A stretch of 64,000 bases of DNA from Pilaira anomala. Lineage: Eukaryota; Mucoromycota; Mucoromycetes; Mucorales; Mucoraceae. Below, piece by piece: positions 1-10,964 of this stretch (position 1 is its first letter; every line of letters begins with the position of its first letter). A model generated the notes under the pieces. The model saw only the letters and a list, made by a program, of their open reading frames with translations. It had not been told where the DNA came from and did not search any database. A program made the position numbers and the translations under genes. Where the stretch lies: the NCBI GenBank assembly GCA_025716855.1, contig JAIXMQ010000044.1, positions 186,001-250,000 on the forward strand. Direction: 5' to 3'.

Positions 1-2078
1 CAATAAAGATGTATTTAAGGTTGTTTTAGAAGTATGGAACTCTGGTGAAGCCATTGGTGATATCCCACCTGTGGTGAATGAATATGCCGTTTTACCTCCC
101 AAACCTGAGAATTACGATACAGATCCCAAGGCTAAATTCAATTGGGTTACTGCAGTCAAGGAAATTCAAACAACTGAAAGAAACAACCATAGTTTAAGAT
201 GTGATGTCAATTATAAGGTTGAAACTGCCCGCGCCTTTTTGAATCTTCCTATGTTCTTCCCTCACAATATGGATTTCCGTGGTCGTGCTTATCCTATGCC
301 TCCTACTTTGAATCATTTAGGTAACGATTTATGTCGTGGTTTACTTCACTTTGACGAAGCAAAGGCACTTGGTCCTAGAGGTTGGAGATGGTTAAAGATT
401 CATTTGGCTAATTTACACGGTTATGACAAGTAAAGTATTCATTCTTGTTTTTATTTATTTATATTATCATTCTAACCTTATTATTTAGGCATTCATTTAC
501 TGAAAGAGAAGCTTATACTATGGAAAATATTGATAACATTTTAGACTCTGTCGATAATCCTTTAACTGTAAGTCTATTCATTGATATTTTATATATACTA
601 AAAATGTGATTGACTAATTTATTTTTTATTAGGGTAATAAATGGTGGCTTAAGGCTGATTCTCCATGGCAATGTCTTTCCGCTTGTTATGAAGTTGCTGC
701 TGCCTTCCGTAGCGGAGAACCTGAAGCCTTCAAGTCACAATTACCTATTCATCAAGATGGTACTTGTAATGGTCTTCAACATTATGCCGCTCTTGGTGGT
801 GATTTAGCTGGTGCTCGTGCAGTCAATTTGGCTGCTGGTGACCGTCCTGCAGATGTATATACAGGTGTTGCAGATATGGTGAATAAACAAATTAATAAGG
901 CAGCAGAAGAAGGTGATGAAAATGCAATGTTATTAAAGGGAAATATTAGTCGTAAGGTTGTAAAACAAACTGTTATGACCAACGTCTATGGTGTTACATT
1001 TATTGGTGCTCGTGCTCAAATTGAAAATCGTTTGAAGGAACAACCTAATATTCCTCGTGAGAAGGTATATGCTCTTTCTGGTTACTTGGCTAAGGCCGTT
1101 TTCTCTTCTCTCGGTGAAATGTTTACAGGTGCACATGAAATTCAAAATTGGTTAACTGATTCTGCTCGTCGTATTGCAAAGAGTATCCCCTTAGAAACTT
1201 TGCAAGAAGCCGGGTTAGTGGAAAAACCTAATCCAGAACCATTACCTGTCGAGGAAGAGGGTAAAAGGGGAAAGGGTGCGCCTAGAAAGAAGAAGCTTTT
1301 CTCAGCACGTAGCCCTGCTTCCAACCAAATGACTTCTGTTATTTGGACTACACCTCTTGGTTTGCCTATTGTTCAACCTTATCGTCGTTCGGGTAAAAAG
1401 CAAATTGCTACTTTATTACAAACCATCTTTATTGAAGATCCTGATGCTTCTCGTCCTGTTAACGCTATGAAACAAAGTTCTGCTTTCCCTCCCAATTTCA
1501 TTCACTCGCTTGATGCCACACATATGTTGATGTCAGCAGTCGCTTGTCATAAGAAGGGTATGTCATTTGCTTCAGTTCATGATAGTTACTGGACACATGC
1601 TTGTGATGTAGACGCTATGAACGAAGTTATTCGTGATCAGTTTATTGAACTTCATTCTCAGCCTATTATGGAAAACTTGATTGCAGAATTTAAGGAACGT
1701 TACAAGGATTACAGAATACCTCATAGTGTTCTTGTTGAAAGGGACACTAAAGAAGGAGCACAAGAAGGCACTTTATTTGGTGATTTATCAGCGATAGATA
1801 AAGAATTAGAAAAGGAAAAGAAGAAGCACGAAAGCGAAAAGAAGGATGCTCTGAAAGCATTATTCGGTCTCGGCTCTGATGATAATGGTGGAGAAGGTGA
1901 TGAAGAATTATTAGACGATGAGGAAGAAGCAGAAGAGGGGGCTGAAAAGCCTGTTAAAACTAGGAAGACTTCACAAAAGTATGACCATACTTGGGCTCCT
2001 TTAACGTTCAGACCACTTCCACCAAAGGGTGAATTTGATATCAACGAAGTGAAAAAATCACCATACTTTTTCCATTAA
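1..2078 (+). CDS. RPO41: Mitochondrial DNA-directed RNA polymerase, 5' end missing
   Basis: Single-subunit T7-like RNA polymerase that transcribes the mitochondrial genome. Reading is open through the left edge, so the N-terminal half and the start lie outside. Exons 1-429, 489-567 and 633-2078 join in frame to give about 650 visible residues. Core motifs seen in order: DFRGRAYP (near 272), DGTCNGLQHYAALGGD with the first catalytic Asp (near 756), the KxxxMTxxYG O-helix region (near 961), and HDSYWTHACD with the second catalytic Asp (near 1579). The protein ends in YFFH, like the aromatic C-terminus of the family. Two odd points: a basic, charged insert near 1240-1300 and a long acidic, lysine-rich insert (about 1795-1975) just before the C-terminal tail, where T7 polymerase has nothing comparable. 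The family assignment is very secure. Confidence 0.96.
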
Positions 2079-5000
2079 ACCAAATTATTTAGACTTGTTA
2101 TTATAATATACATCATATATTCCCCTTTACACGCACTCACTTATTATCTCTTCCCTTAGACATTCTTTTTTTTTTAGAATAAAATAAAATATTGAGTTTC
2201 CACTCTTAATTACTGACATCTTGAAAATATCATCCACTTTTTTTTGAAAAAAAAAAAAAAAAAATTGTGCATGTGTGCGAGTTAGTTACTTTGATTTTCG
2301 AAGCTTTTTTTTTTTTAAAAAAAAAACATAAATTGACCACCTTTTACTAAATAATCATTTGGCCAACATTTAAAGAACATATCTTATGGAAAGCATGAAG
2401 AATACTCAATCTTTTTAACAAATTCTTGCTCTTTTGGGTCAGCAGTTTCATTGGCATCATCCTCAGTCCCTTCGTGGGGGGAGGGTTTGCCAAAGGCTAA
2501 GAGAGGCTAAGAGAGGTTTACTCGTCTTAAGTTTTGATAAAGTTTGATAATGGCTAGAATAAAAATAGGTTCCGACTATATAGTTGATCGGAAAGAACTA
2601 TGGAAATATTTAATGTCATATTCAAATTATTAAAAGCTTTATACCTGCATTTAAATTCTGCTTCTTCGCGCGTCTTGCCCATAATTCCTTGAAATTGACT
2701 TTATTGGATCTTTTACTAGCGCGCTCTAAACTTTGTAGCTTCATCCTACGAGAAAAGTCAAATAAGGAAAGTTTTTGGTCACCCATGTATCGGCCCCAAG
2801 AGATCGCCAAACCGTGATAGTGTATCGTCAGTTCCGAGCAGGTTTTAACAAGTCTCAGAATAGGCTTCTCCGTTACATATAAACTGAGACAAAGCCAGTG
2901 TTTGAAACAGAAGTACATAGTGTATTCTTATAGTCAACTGTATCAACAATAAAGCTTCAAGTGATTTAATCAAACGCTATCTCATCTTAAGTCCCCAGCC
3001 AAAGAAGCTTGATTTTCATCTTTTGTTGTTTATAAGTTGTCTCAGATTAGAAGAACAAGTTTTGAGTTGGAAGTTATACGTAACATTGCATTACCAATCG
3101 TATCGTCACTTTCAGCATACTCAAATTGTGAAGAACAGAGGATTTTAATGATAAAAGCAATAAAGGCTCAGTGGATCCAAAAATTAAAGTTAAATGAAAG
3201 CCTTCTTACAACTCTATGAGTTATGCTCTGACGACAAAAAGTATCTATGTATTAAAAAAAAAAATAGTAGAGAGAAAGAGAAACAGAAAGGCTTATTCTA
3301 TTCTAATTCTAATCAAACGTTTTTTATTTTTAACTTGGTTACTTGAGAACGATATAAGTAAAAAGCGTAGAAACTCTCAGACCAAGAGCTACTACAGGAT
3401 TAAAAGGTGTTCCAATTGAAAATTGCTTAAATATTGCAAATGAAGAACATTTGAACTTATTTGTGAGACGAGCGATTTTTCTCAAAAAGAGTAGATGTTT
3501 TCAAGAAGTTGATTAATCGAAAGTGGAAGCGTTAGTTATCCACAGAGTCGTATCCACAGAATTGCAGTCAATCAATAAATAAAAAGAAGGTTTGAAGTAT
3601 GACATGTTTGGTAACCCGAATTTCTTATATATAAACGGTACGTTCCCGATAAATTTAAGGCTTAATTTTTAAAATACATGTGTAACTCACCCACACTAAA
3701 AAAAAATCCTTTCATTTCATTAATGATTTGATTCGAAAACTTCCATAAAGTATAAACATGTTTATTTTAATATATCCTATCACTCTCATCGCAAATTAAT
3801 GCATTTGTTCAGTACCTTACTATTTTTTCTTTTTTTTTTTTTGCATATATTCGAATTGTATAAATGTCCCAGCACGATTATTTTTTTATTCCGTTTTTTT
3901 TTAGACCTAAACTTTGTTTGAACAAATGACCAATATAATTTGATTGCGAAATGTGGGGGAGTCCTTTTTAGATTAAAAGAAAACTAACACAATTTTTTTT
4001 TTTTTGACTCAGGTAAAAAAAAAAAAAAAAAAAAACTTGGCAGAAACAAGGCGGGTATCGCACCGCAAATAGAAAAATATACGCGTAATTTTAGAAATGT
4101 ATTTAGACGTGAACGTTTTCTGAGAAGTCTCGAACTATTTTTTTTTTTAAAAAAAAAAATAGGAGTCCTTAAAATTATAATAACCTATCAATGTGAATGT
4201 AGATCAGAAATCAAAAAATTAAGCCTTTTTTGAAAAAAATAAAATGCTTGCATCATAATGTGTCATTTGAATTACACCTTTTTTTTTTTTTTACTGTAAG
4301 ATATACTAATGTATTAATTTAAATATATAGAGAAATGTATGAGAGCATGTGTAATTTTCCCAACGTTATAATGATACTACCATGTTGATTTTTCATATCC
4401 GGATAAACGTGTACACGCTCGTATGTGGGGGTAAACTTTGACATATATGTTAAATCACATAAACGTAAAGTTATCTCTATTCGGAAATTCGGTAAAGCTA
4501 TTATATACATATCATTATATGTTCTAGAAGGTGCTTTAAAAAACAATTCTTTTTAGTAGCAAGTTTATTATTTATTATACTTTATTTGAGTCTGGACAAA
4601 CGGCTTCTGCCCAAGACAACGGAATGGAATTAATACTAGTTAGTAGAGAGGTCCACCTTATAAGGTAAGGCGAATTTGTTTTTTTTTTTTCTGAGCACAT
4701 CTTTCATTTATTTGGAAAACACTGTGACCTGAATCTCATGTCACGCTCATGGACCTTGTGGATCAGCCGCTCTTCCGAATATAGAATTTTGTTGTTGGGA
4801 AAGACATACATCATTCGGGCAAAATAAGGGGGCTGAACTCTTAATAATTTATATTCTCCTTAAATCATCTCGGAAACACTTTTATACATACATGTAAATT
4901 TTGATAAGATAACATCTTTTAGTTTCAACATTTCCAGATAATAAAGACCATATGGCGGGTTTTTAAATGCGATACAACAACAACAACAAAAAAAAAATAA

Positions 5001-6752
5001 GTGGATCAATTGTTTATTACAAAAGATAATGGTATAACTCTTTCAAATGACTCATTTTGAATCTTTTCTCTTTTTTATATACCAGGAGAAAAAAAAACAA
5101 ACATTTTTAATACTTCTGAACATGGCTGATTTCTATAAAATAAAAGTTACAGATACTCTATTTCCTTTGTGATATAAAACAAGGGCATAATATTTGGAAT
5201 AGAGTAAACTTTTAGACTGTTCATGCATGAAAAAAAAACATTCTTTTTAACACGGGGTATTTTTTTTGAAAGTTTTTTTTTTTTTTTTTTTGTGGGTATA
5301 AAGCAGTAAGCCTTTATTAAACTTTTTCGGAGACGGGGTGGCTGATTAAACAATTTATTGTTCAGTTTCTCAAACCTCCTCAAATTTTGTTTGAATAAAA
5401 TAACGAAGATTAATAACTAAAAAAAATCTAGGCAATATAATCAACTGCGAGTGTAGAATAGGATATTCTCACACAATCATGAAGAAATCACATAGGCATT
5501 CTTAAACATTCTAAATAGAGACATCAATCATAGTTTCTCCCTTGTATTTCGTGTGAATTGCATCCGAAAAAAAAACAACAATAGAATTAACTAAAAAATT
5601 AAAATGGGTAATGTTTTAATAACTATGCATTGTGTGATTTCAAGACTTTATTAGGTACATACAGTCTTCAGTATCAAATCACGTATTGCGCAATAGTTGA
5701 TGTTAATGAATAAGTGTTAATAAACGTCAAATGGTTTCGTTTTAATCATACCAATTTCTCTATGAGTGACTTATTACTTGTGCCGAGTAAGGTACTGAGA
5801 TTTTGAAAGTGAAGACTAGATTACATCTGTTATTTTTATTAGTAAAAAGAGCCCAGTGAATAAAAGCTCATTAGTGTGGCGATAAGAGTCTTTGATCAAA
5901 TATTTTGATCTAGAAGAGCAGGAAGTTCAGATATAAGTACCAACAAAATGTGTCGAATTGAACCTTAAGCAACTAAGCCTTCAGCAAGGTTTTGGCCTTC
6001 TATGTTTGGTTACAAGCTACTCAAGATAACAGAACAGCATTTGCTATCTTATCCTACAGTTCTTCTCCGATATGAGAAGCGTTCATTAACTTGACGCAAA
6101 ATGTCTATAATATATCGCCACTTTTATTTTTGGCTAATGTTTATATATTAATCAAAAGCAAAAAATATATAAATCTAAATTAAATTAATACATAAAAGGC
6201 TATAGAAAACAATAATTGTTTGTATCTTATAAAACAACTTTGCGATAACGACGATTCTCTTAAATATAGCTACTTTAGAGCGTAAAACGGATGAGTCTGA
6301 ATGATATCATCGGTCTTTTTTTTTTTCTTATCATTTCTATTTTTTTTTTTTCTCTTAAACGTGTTTTACAAAAAGTCTTTGATTGCCTGTTATTAAATGG
6401 TGCAACAATAGAAAGCTGCTAATTATTTTTGTTCTCCCTTATGAAATTACCACCCGAGGTGAACAGTGTACCTAATGCGCCATGATCATTGTATTAATTG
6501 GTTTTATAACTTATGTTTCTGACGTTTTACACAACATTTTGTTGGTGCGGGTACTATCTAGAGACTTTTAATATGAGCTTATTTAAAATTAAAAAATGAA
6601 GTGATTTTACTTAATAAAAAGGAATGATTTTATTTATAATAATAATAATGTGAGATGATGTATATATATACAATGTTTGCCTTTTTTGTTTTATACATAA
6701 AAAAAAAAAAGATGTTTCTTGGTATAAGGGTATTATTAATGAAGTTATAGTT
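2079..6752. other. 4.7-kb intergenic stretch without a supported gene
   Basis: This stretch is A+T-rich with many homopolymer runs, including T(n)A(n) palindromes at 2305-2326 and 4138-4159. Short open frames on the minus strand at 2622-2918 and the plus strand at 3037-3419 have no start context, intron structure or family motif that I can recognise. A short near-perfect duplication of ggctaagaga lies near 2500. I see no tRNA, rRNA or terminal repeats. Confidence 0.5.
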
Positions 6753-7355
6753 TTAAGCATAACCATTTATATTAACAATGGGTGGTAATTTACGAGCTTG
6801 TGGAGGACAGTCTAATAATTGTAATAAGCTTGAATTATTAGAAGCAACAGGTCGTAGTACGACAGTAGGTTGAATTAGATTGCATTCAAGTGGCATAAGT
6901 TTTGGTAAAGCACGAGCTGAAATTTGAGGGGAAGTTTCTGGAGTGAGTAAAAACTCTGAATCAGAATAAAGTTGAACTTCATTAAATTGAGAACTACTGG
7001 TTGATAAGGCTGGAGAAGGAGGTGTAGATATGACTGGTGTTATTGTTCTACTACGCTTATTACTTTGTTTGCGTTCTTTTCTCTTTGTGGGTGAAGTATG
7101 GATACGTACATGACGAGTTAACTCATCAGAACGAGAAAATTTCTTTTCACAACCAGAGAATGTGCATTCATGTGGTTTTTCTCCTGTGTGTGTTCTGATA
7201 TGACGAGTTTGATGTTCTAAGCGGTGAAAAGATTTTGGACACATTGGGCATTGATAAGGACGTAAACTGTTTGATTTATCAATAGCTGTAATAGGACGTT
7301 TTTTACTAGTACTGCTTGATAAACAGAGTAAGGTTGATGCAGCTTGAAAGGCCAT
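6753..7355 (-). CDS. CreA/Mig1-like C2H2 zinc-finger repressor
   Basis: Intronless 200-residue protein with two tandem C2H2 fingers at about residues 34-86. The first reads [17 protein letters not shown] and is followed by the linker HTGEKPH; the second is C-x4-C-x12-H-x3-H with [31 protein letters not shown] and [10 protein letters not shown] are the recognition helices and linker of CreA/Mig1/Cre1, the fungal carbon-catabolite repressors that bind GC-rich SYGGRG sites. A lysine/arginine patch ([12 protein letters not shown]) after finger two may be a nuclear signal. The rest is Ser/Thr/Pro-rich with no domain that I recognise, and the protein is about half the length of ascomycete CreA. The start is the ATG at 7355. 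It lies head to head with the Rrp43 gene. The DNA-binding class is secure; the repressor role is by homology. Confidence 0.9.
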   Translation of the reverse strand: MAFQAASTLLCLSSSTSKKRPITAIDKSNSLRPYQCPMCPKSFHRLEHQTRHIRTHTGEKPHECTFSGCEKKFSRSDELTRHVRIHTSPTKRKERKQSNKRSRTITPVISTPPSPALSTSSSQFNEVQLYSDSEFLLTPETSPQISARALPKLMPLECNLIQPTVVLRPVASNNSSLLQLLDCPPQARKLPPIVNINGYA

Positions 7356-7919
7356 TAGGTATATATTTATGAAAAGTTAGGAGGAGGAAAAAAAAAAAAA
7401 AAGTAAAGAAGAGAAGGAATAATAACAAAAAAACCAAGTATTTATATAGAAGGGATTACCAGATTAAGATTTTTGATCGTGAAGATTAGGAAATTGGGGG
7501 GGAGGGGGAACAGTTTCAGTAAATGAGAATTGCCCGCATATTAATTCTCACGTCTATTTTTCCCTTTTTCACACCATGAAAAGAAAAAATAATGTGCTTA
7601 TTATTCTCACAATCTGTAAATATTATAGTGTGGGGTAATTCAAACTTTTTTTTTTTTTTTTTTTTTTATTATACCGCTTCACATGTCCCATTGTGTCATT
7701 TATCTTTATAATTGTTAGACATTTATATATATATATATATATATATTATAACTCTATTTTAAACATGCAATAATACAATATCACCCCATTAATCTTTTGT
7801 TCTTTCCTTATATTCAAATGGAAAGCCACAAAGATAAATAGTCACGCATCGTTTATATTATTGTTATTTTTTTATTTTTCGACTTCTTCATTGTATTGCT
7901 ATTATTATTATTACGCGTA
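7356..7919. promoter_or_regulatory. Divergent promoter region, CreA-like / Rrp43
   Basis: The 564 bp between two divergent starts holds a T run of about 22 near 7646, a (TA)n stretch at about 7724-7746, and a G-rich patch (ggggggagggggaac) near 7496. The boundaries are only those of the flanking start codons; no element is proven functional. Confidence 0.4.
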
Positions 7920-8897
7920 ATGTCAACTGCTATTGAAAACTTGGAAATATTTAGTAGAATTCAACCTCATGAATACTTGAAACGCTTTCTCGATCAAAGT
8001 GTTCGACCCGATGGAAGATTATTAAATCAATTCAGAAAGACTATGATTACCTCAGGTGCCATAACTACAGCTAACGCAAGCGCTATGGTTCGTTTAGGTG
8101 GTACTACTGTTGTTTGTGGTATCAAAGCCGAAGTGTGTGAACCTAAAGTCAGCGTTCCTAATCAAGGATATTTAGGTAATATCAGTTCAAGTTATAATTA
8201 TTTATATCACGCTAACTTGACTATAATACAGTTCCTAATGTGGAATTATCACCTTTATGTTCACCCAAGTTTAAACCAGGACCACCTTCTGATAAAGCAC
8301 AAGCAGTATCTGAATTCATTAATCAACTCTTTATAAAGTCACATATTTTCCCTTTAGAAAGTTTGTGTATCGAACCTGGAAAAGCAGTGTGGGTATTATA
8401 TGCGGATATTGTATGTTTGAATTATGACGGAAATATATTGGATGCAAGTTTATTAGCGTTAACTACCGCATTAAGAGATTGTAAGTTTTTTTTTTTTTTA
8501 TGTATTATATATATATTTAAAGTCATGTGAGTGAGTGTGATAACAAATTTAAAATTATATAGTAAAGTTACCTAAAGCAGAAGTTTCATCCTCAATGGTT
8601 GTTGAAGTTGATTCAACAGAAATCACAGAACCTATTCAACTCTCACGATTACCTGTTTCATCCACCTTTTGTATTTTTAATAATCCTGATGTAATTTTAT
8701 CTGATCCTAACGACACTGAAGAGAGTTTAGCAAAAGAAACCATCACTGTTATAACTGATTTAGACCATAACCTTGTTAGAATCTATAAAAATGGTGGTAC
8801 CACAATTGATACAGATGGATTAAAACAATGTATTCAAAATGCAAAGAAAAGAACCAATGAAATGAATTCTTTAATGAATGAAGCACTCTTGAAATAA
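7920..8897 (+). CDS. RRP43: Exosome complex subunit Rrp43/EXOSC8
   Basis: RNase PH-like ring subunit of the RNA exosome, which processes and degrades RNA 3'-5' in nucleus and cytoplasm. Exons 7920-8175, 8232-8480 and 8563-8897 join in frame (279 residues, typical for the family). The match to EXOSC8 runs from end to end: RPDGRLLNQFRKT near the start, then AMVRLGGTTVVCGIKAE, the exon junction in GYLVPNVELSPLCSPKF, and PGKAVWVLYADIVCLNYDGN. The subunit is expected to be catalytically inert, as Rrp43 is. The start is the ATG opening MSTAIENLEIF; an upstream in-frame TTG is not needed. Introns are 56 and 82 bp. Confidence 0.95.
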
Positions 8898-8968
8898 TAA
8901 ATTCAGCGTGGGTTCTTTTTTCTTTTTTTTTACCCCATAATGTGAAATAAAATTACATACACCATTTG

Positions 8969-9185
8969 CCCCATTTTAGACCCTGAATCGACAACCAATA
9001 CATATTAAATAATATGCTGAAGTAATTTCTAAGTGTAACTCAGGGACAACTAAAAATAGTTAAATGCAAAAATCCGTCAATTATGTCAAATGCGCCGCGG
9101 TCTGACAACCATATATGACAATTCTCTCACACTCTCTGTGTGAATACCATCTGGTAAAAAGTTTAAAATGTCGCGCTTTTAAACA
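8969..9185. repeat. Left terminal inverted repeat
   Basis: This arm is the inverted partner of 9728-9955. It carries an extra short hairpin, tcacac(tctct)gtgtga, near 9130, which the other arm lacks. Confidence 0.7.
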
Positions 9186-9727
9186 AAACGCTTTAACCGT
9201 TGCACAATTCCTGTCGTGCTTTATAAAAAATGTGTTTATTTGCATTATCAAATGAACAGTTTTATTTCCTATAAAAGATTACGGATGTTATGCATACTTT
9301 TCAGATAAGACATCTTTTAGTCGGCAGTCACAAGCACAATAAATAGAATACTTTCTCCAGTGATTAATTACTCTTTTTTCTCTTCTCTTCAAACTGTAAT
9401 CCTCCATATTTCAGTGTTATATATATATAATATAATTTACAGTTACTCAGCAGATAATTGCTATTTATTTCCAAGCATATATCAAATAGTTATACTCTAA
9501 CAATATGATATTTCTTGCTAAGACTAAGTCAACTAGTATCCTGATACATGTATTCTTTATTATATGATTCAATTGGATGTTGTATTTGCATAGATTCAAT
9601 GATTAACGAGCTGCTAACTAGATGAATTAGTCAAGGTTTTCAAAAGAAGGAAATAACTACGTATTTCTTTTTTTTTAAAAACCTGTATGTACAATGCTTC
9701 GGCGAAAGGAAATAAAATGAATAATAA

Positions 9728-9955
9728 AAAAAGCCCGCACCTTCATTTTTTTTTTAAACTTATTCGCAGTGTGAGAGAATTGTCATATATGGTTGTCAAA
9801 CCGCGGGGTATCTGACATAATTGATGGATATTCACTTGACCAAAAGTTTAGTTGTTCCCAAGTTACACTTATAATTTTATTATTCTCACAACTTGATTAT
9901 AAAAGGTCATTTTTTATATTTTTAGTTGATTTTATTCAGGGTCCAAAAAATGGGG
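9728..9955. repeat. Right terminal inverted repeat
   Basis: This arm is the inverted partner of 8969-9185. The two are most alike near gtgtgagagaattgtcatat (about 9771) and more divergent towards the outer ends, apart from the terminal 20 bp. Confidence 0.7.
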
Positions 9956-10429
9956 GGAGAGGAGAAAAGCTTGGCTGAAAACGTGGCTACCATCAGCATT
10001 TATTATTCACAAAACTTGTCCAACAACACTTTAGTTAAATTTAAATTCTCCAGTTTCTACCCGCTTATTTAAAATTGTTATTTATTTAATGCTTTTTGGA
10101 AATGTGTGTGTATGTTTGGAGTTATTTTTTATTGTGTATGGGAAATGACAGTCTTCATTAAAGAACATCTCCATAATTGATATTGTTCGTACAACATCAG
10201 TAATACTGATTAAATTCATGATTCGTTTCTCTCATACATTTATTATTTCAATGTCTCCATAACTATTCGCGTTTTAACATTTACATTTCAGCAGTTTATA
10301 TATATACAAAAGCACTCATACTTTATTAACCTTAAAATACAAAAACACAAAAAAGATGCATACATGTGTATGTAACTAGTGGTAGTAATTTATTACATAA
10401 AACAGAAAAAATGGATCTACTAAAAACCT

Positions 10430-10860
10430 ATCCAAAAGCAATGTTTTATCATTACAATCTAACGATTTCTTCGCGCTGTACTTTCTATTTCTTGTTATCT
10501 TCATCCGGCCTACCTTCGTGCGGTACTCCTTCGGTTTGGTTACCCTCTACAACTGGTTAACTGTATTGATTGCCTCTTTTTCTTTTCCTTGGATTAATAT
10601 TTGCTACACATACTCTTCGGATACCATCTTCTTCTTCCTCTATTACAACAGGTGTACCTCCTTTATCCGCTATTACTGCTACTCTCAAAGCTATTTGGTT
10701 ATCCCATTGGGCCTTTGTCTTCAATGACACACCATTCACTTCCGCCAATACTATTCACTATTCTCACTACTAAAGTCCTCCAAACACGTCAACAGTCTTT
10801 TATTTTAGAAGGTCTTCCTCATGCTCCTCTTCCTCACATCGCAGCAGGCTAGTGTTCCTA
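10430..10860 (+). pseudogene. Possible decayed LINE-like ORF2 C-terminal fragment
   Basis: Translation of the plus strand near 10665-10750 gives TLKAIWLSHWAFVFNDTPF. It resembles, from memory, the AIWxxHWxFxFDxxPF stretch near the C-terminus of LINE-type ORF2 proteins in Mucorales genomes. The surrounding frames are broken by stops and shifts, and no polymerase motif is present. The opposite strand has an open frame of 63 codons (10557-10748), probably incidental. Identification rests on one short stretch and could be wrong. Confidence 0.3.
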
Positions 10861-10964
10861 ATCACCACTTTCTGTTGCTCTCATTCACATTACCAACACT
10901 TATATATATATATAAAAAGACATCATTCTTTAAATTATAAAACCCTTTAATTTTTATTTATAAA

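Larger units (their letters stand above)
8969..9955. mobile_element. Non-autonomous DNA-transposon-like element with long inverted repeats
   Basis: The left arm (8969 to about 9185) and right arm (about 9728-9955) are inverted copies of each other. Both arms begin CCCCATTTT with gaccctgaat just inside. Further in both carry taagtgtaact, tcaattatgtca and ccgcgg; the best stretch is about 39 bp with one mismatch (tgacaaccatatatgacaat is identical). The last shared block is rich in A and T next to a GCGC/GCCCGC motif. The core is A+T-rich and I see no open frame of note in it. Long terminal inverted repeats on an element of about 1 kb are typical of Mutator-like miniature elements, but no target-site duplication is obvious, so the superfamily is open. 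Confidence 0.7.

Noticed and set aside
2622..2918. 98-codon minus-strand frame with basic C-terminal part (SNKVNFKELWARRAKKQN).
   Set aside because: No family motif, no splice partners and no start context. It could be repeat debris but I cannot support it as a gene.
3037..3419. Two adjoining plus-strand frames (60 and 67 codons).
   Set aside because: Different frames, no motif, and homopolymer runs between them; codon content does not look selected.
10557..10748. 63-codon minus-strand frame MAEVNGVSLKTKAQWDNQ.
   Set aside because: It overlaps the possible LINE fragment on the other strand and has no recognisable domain or intron-linked exons.
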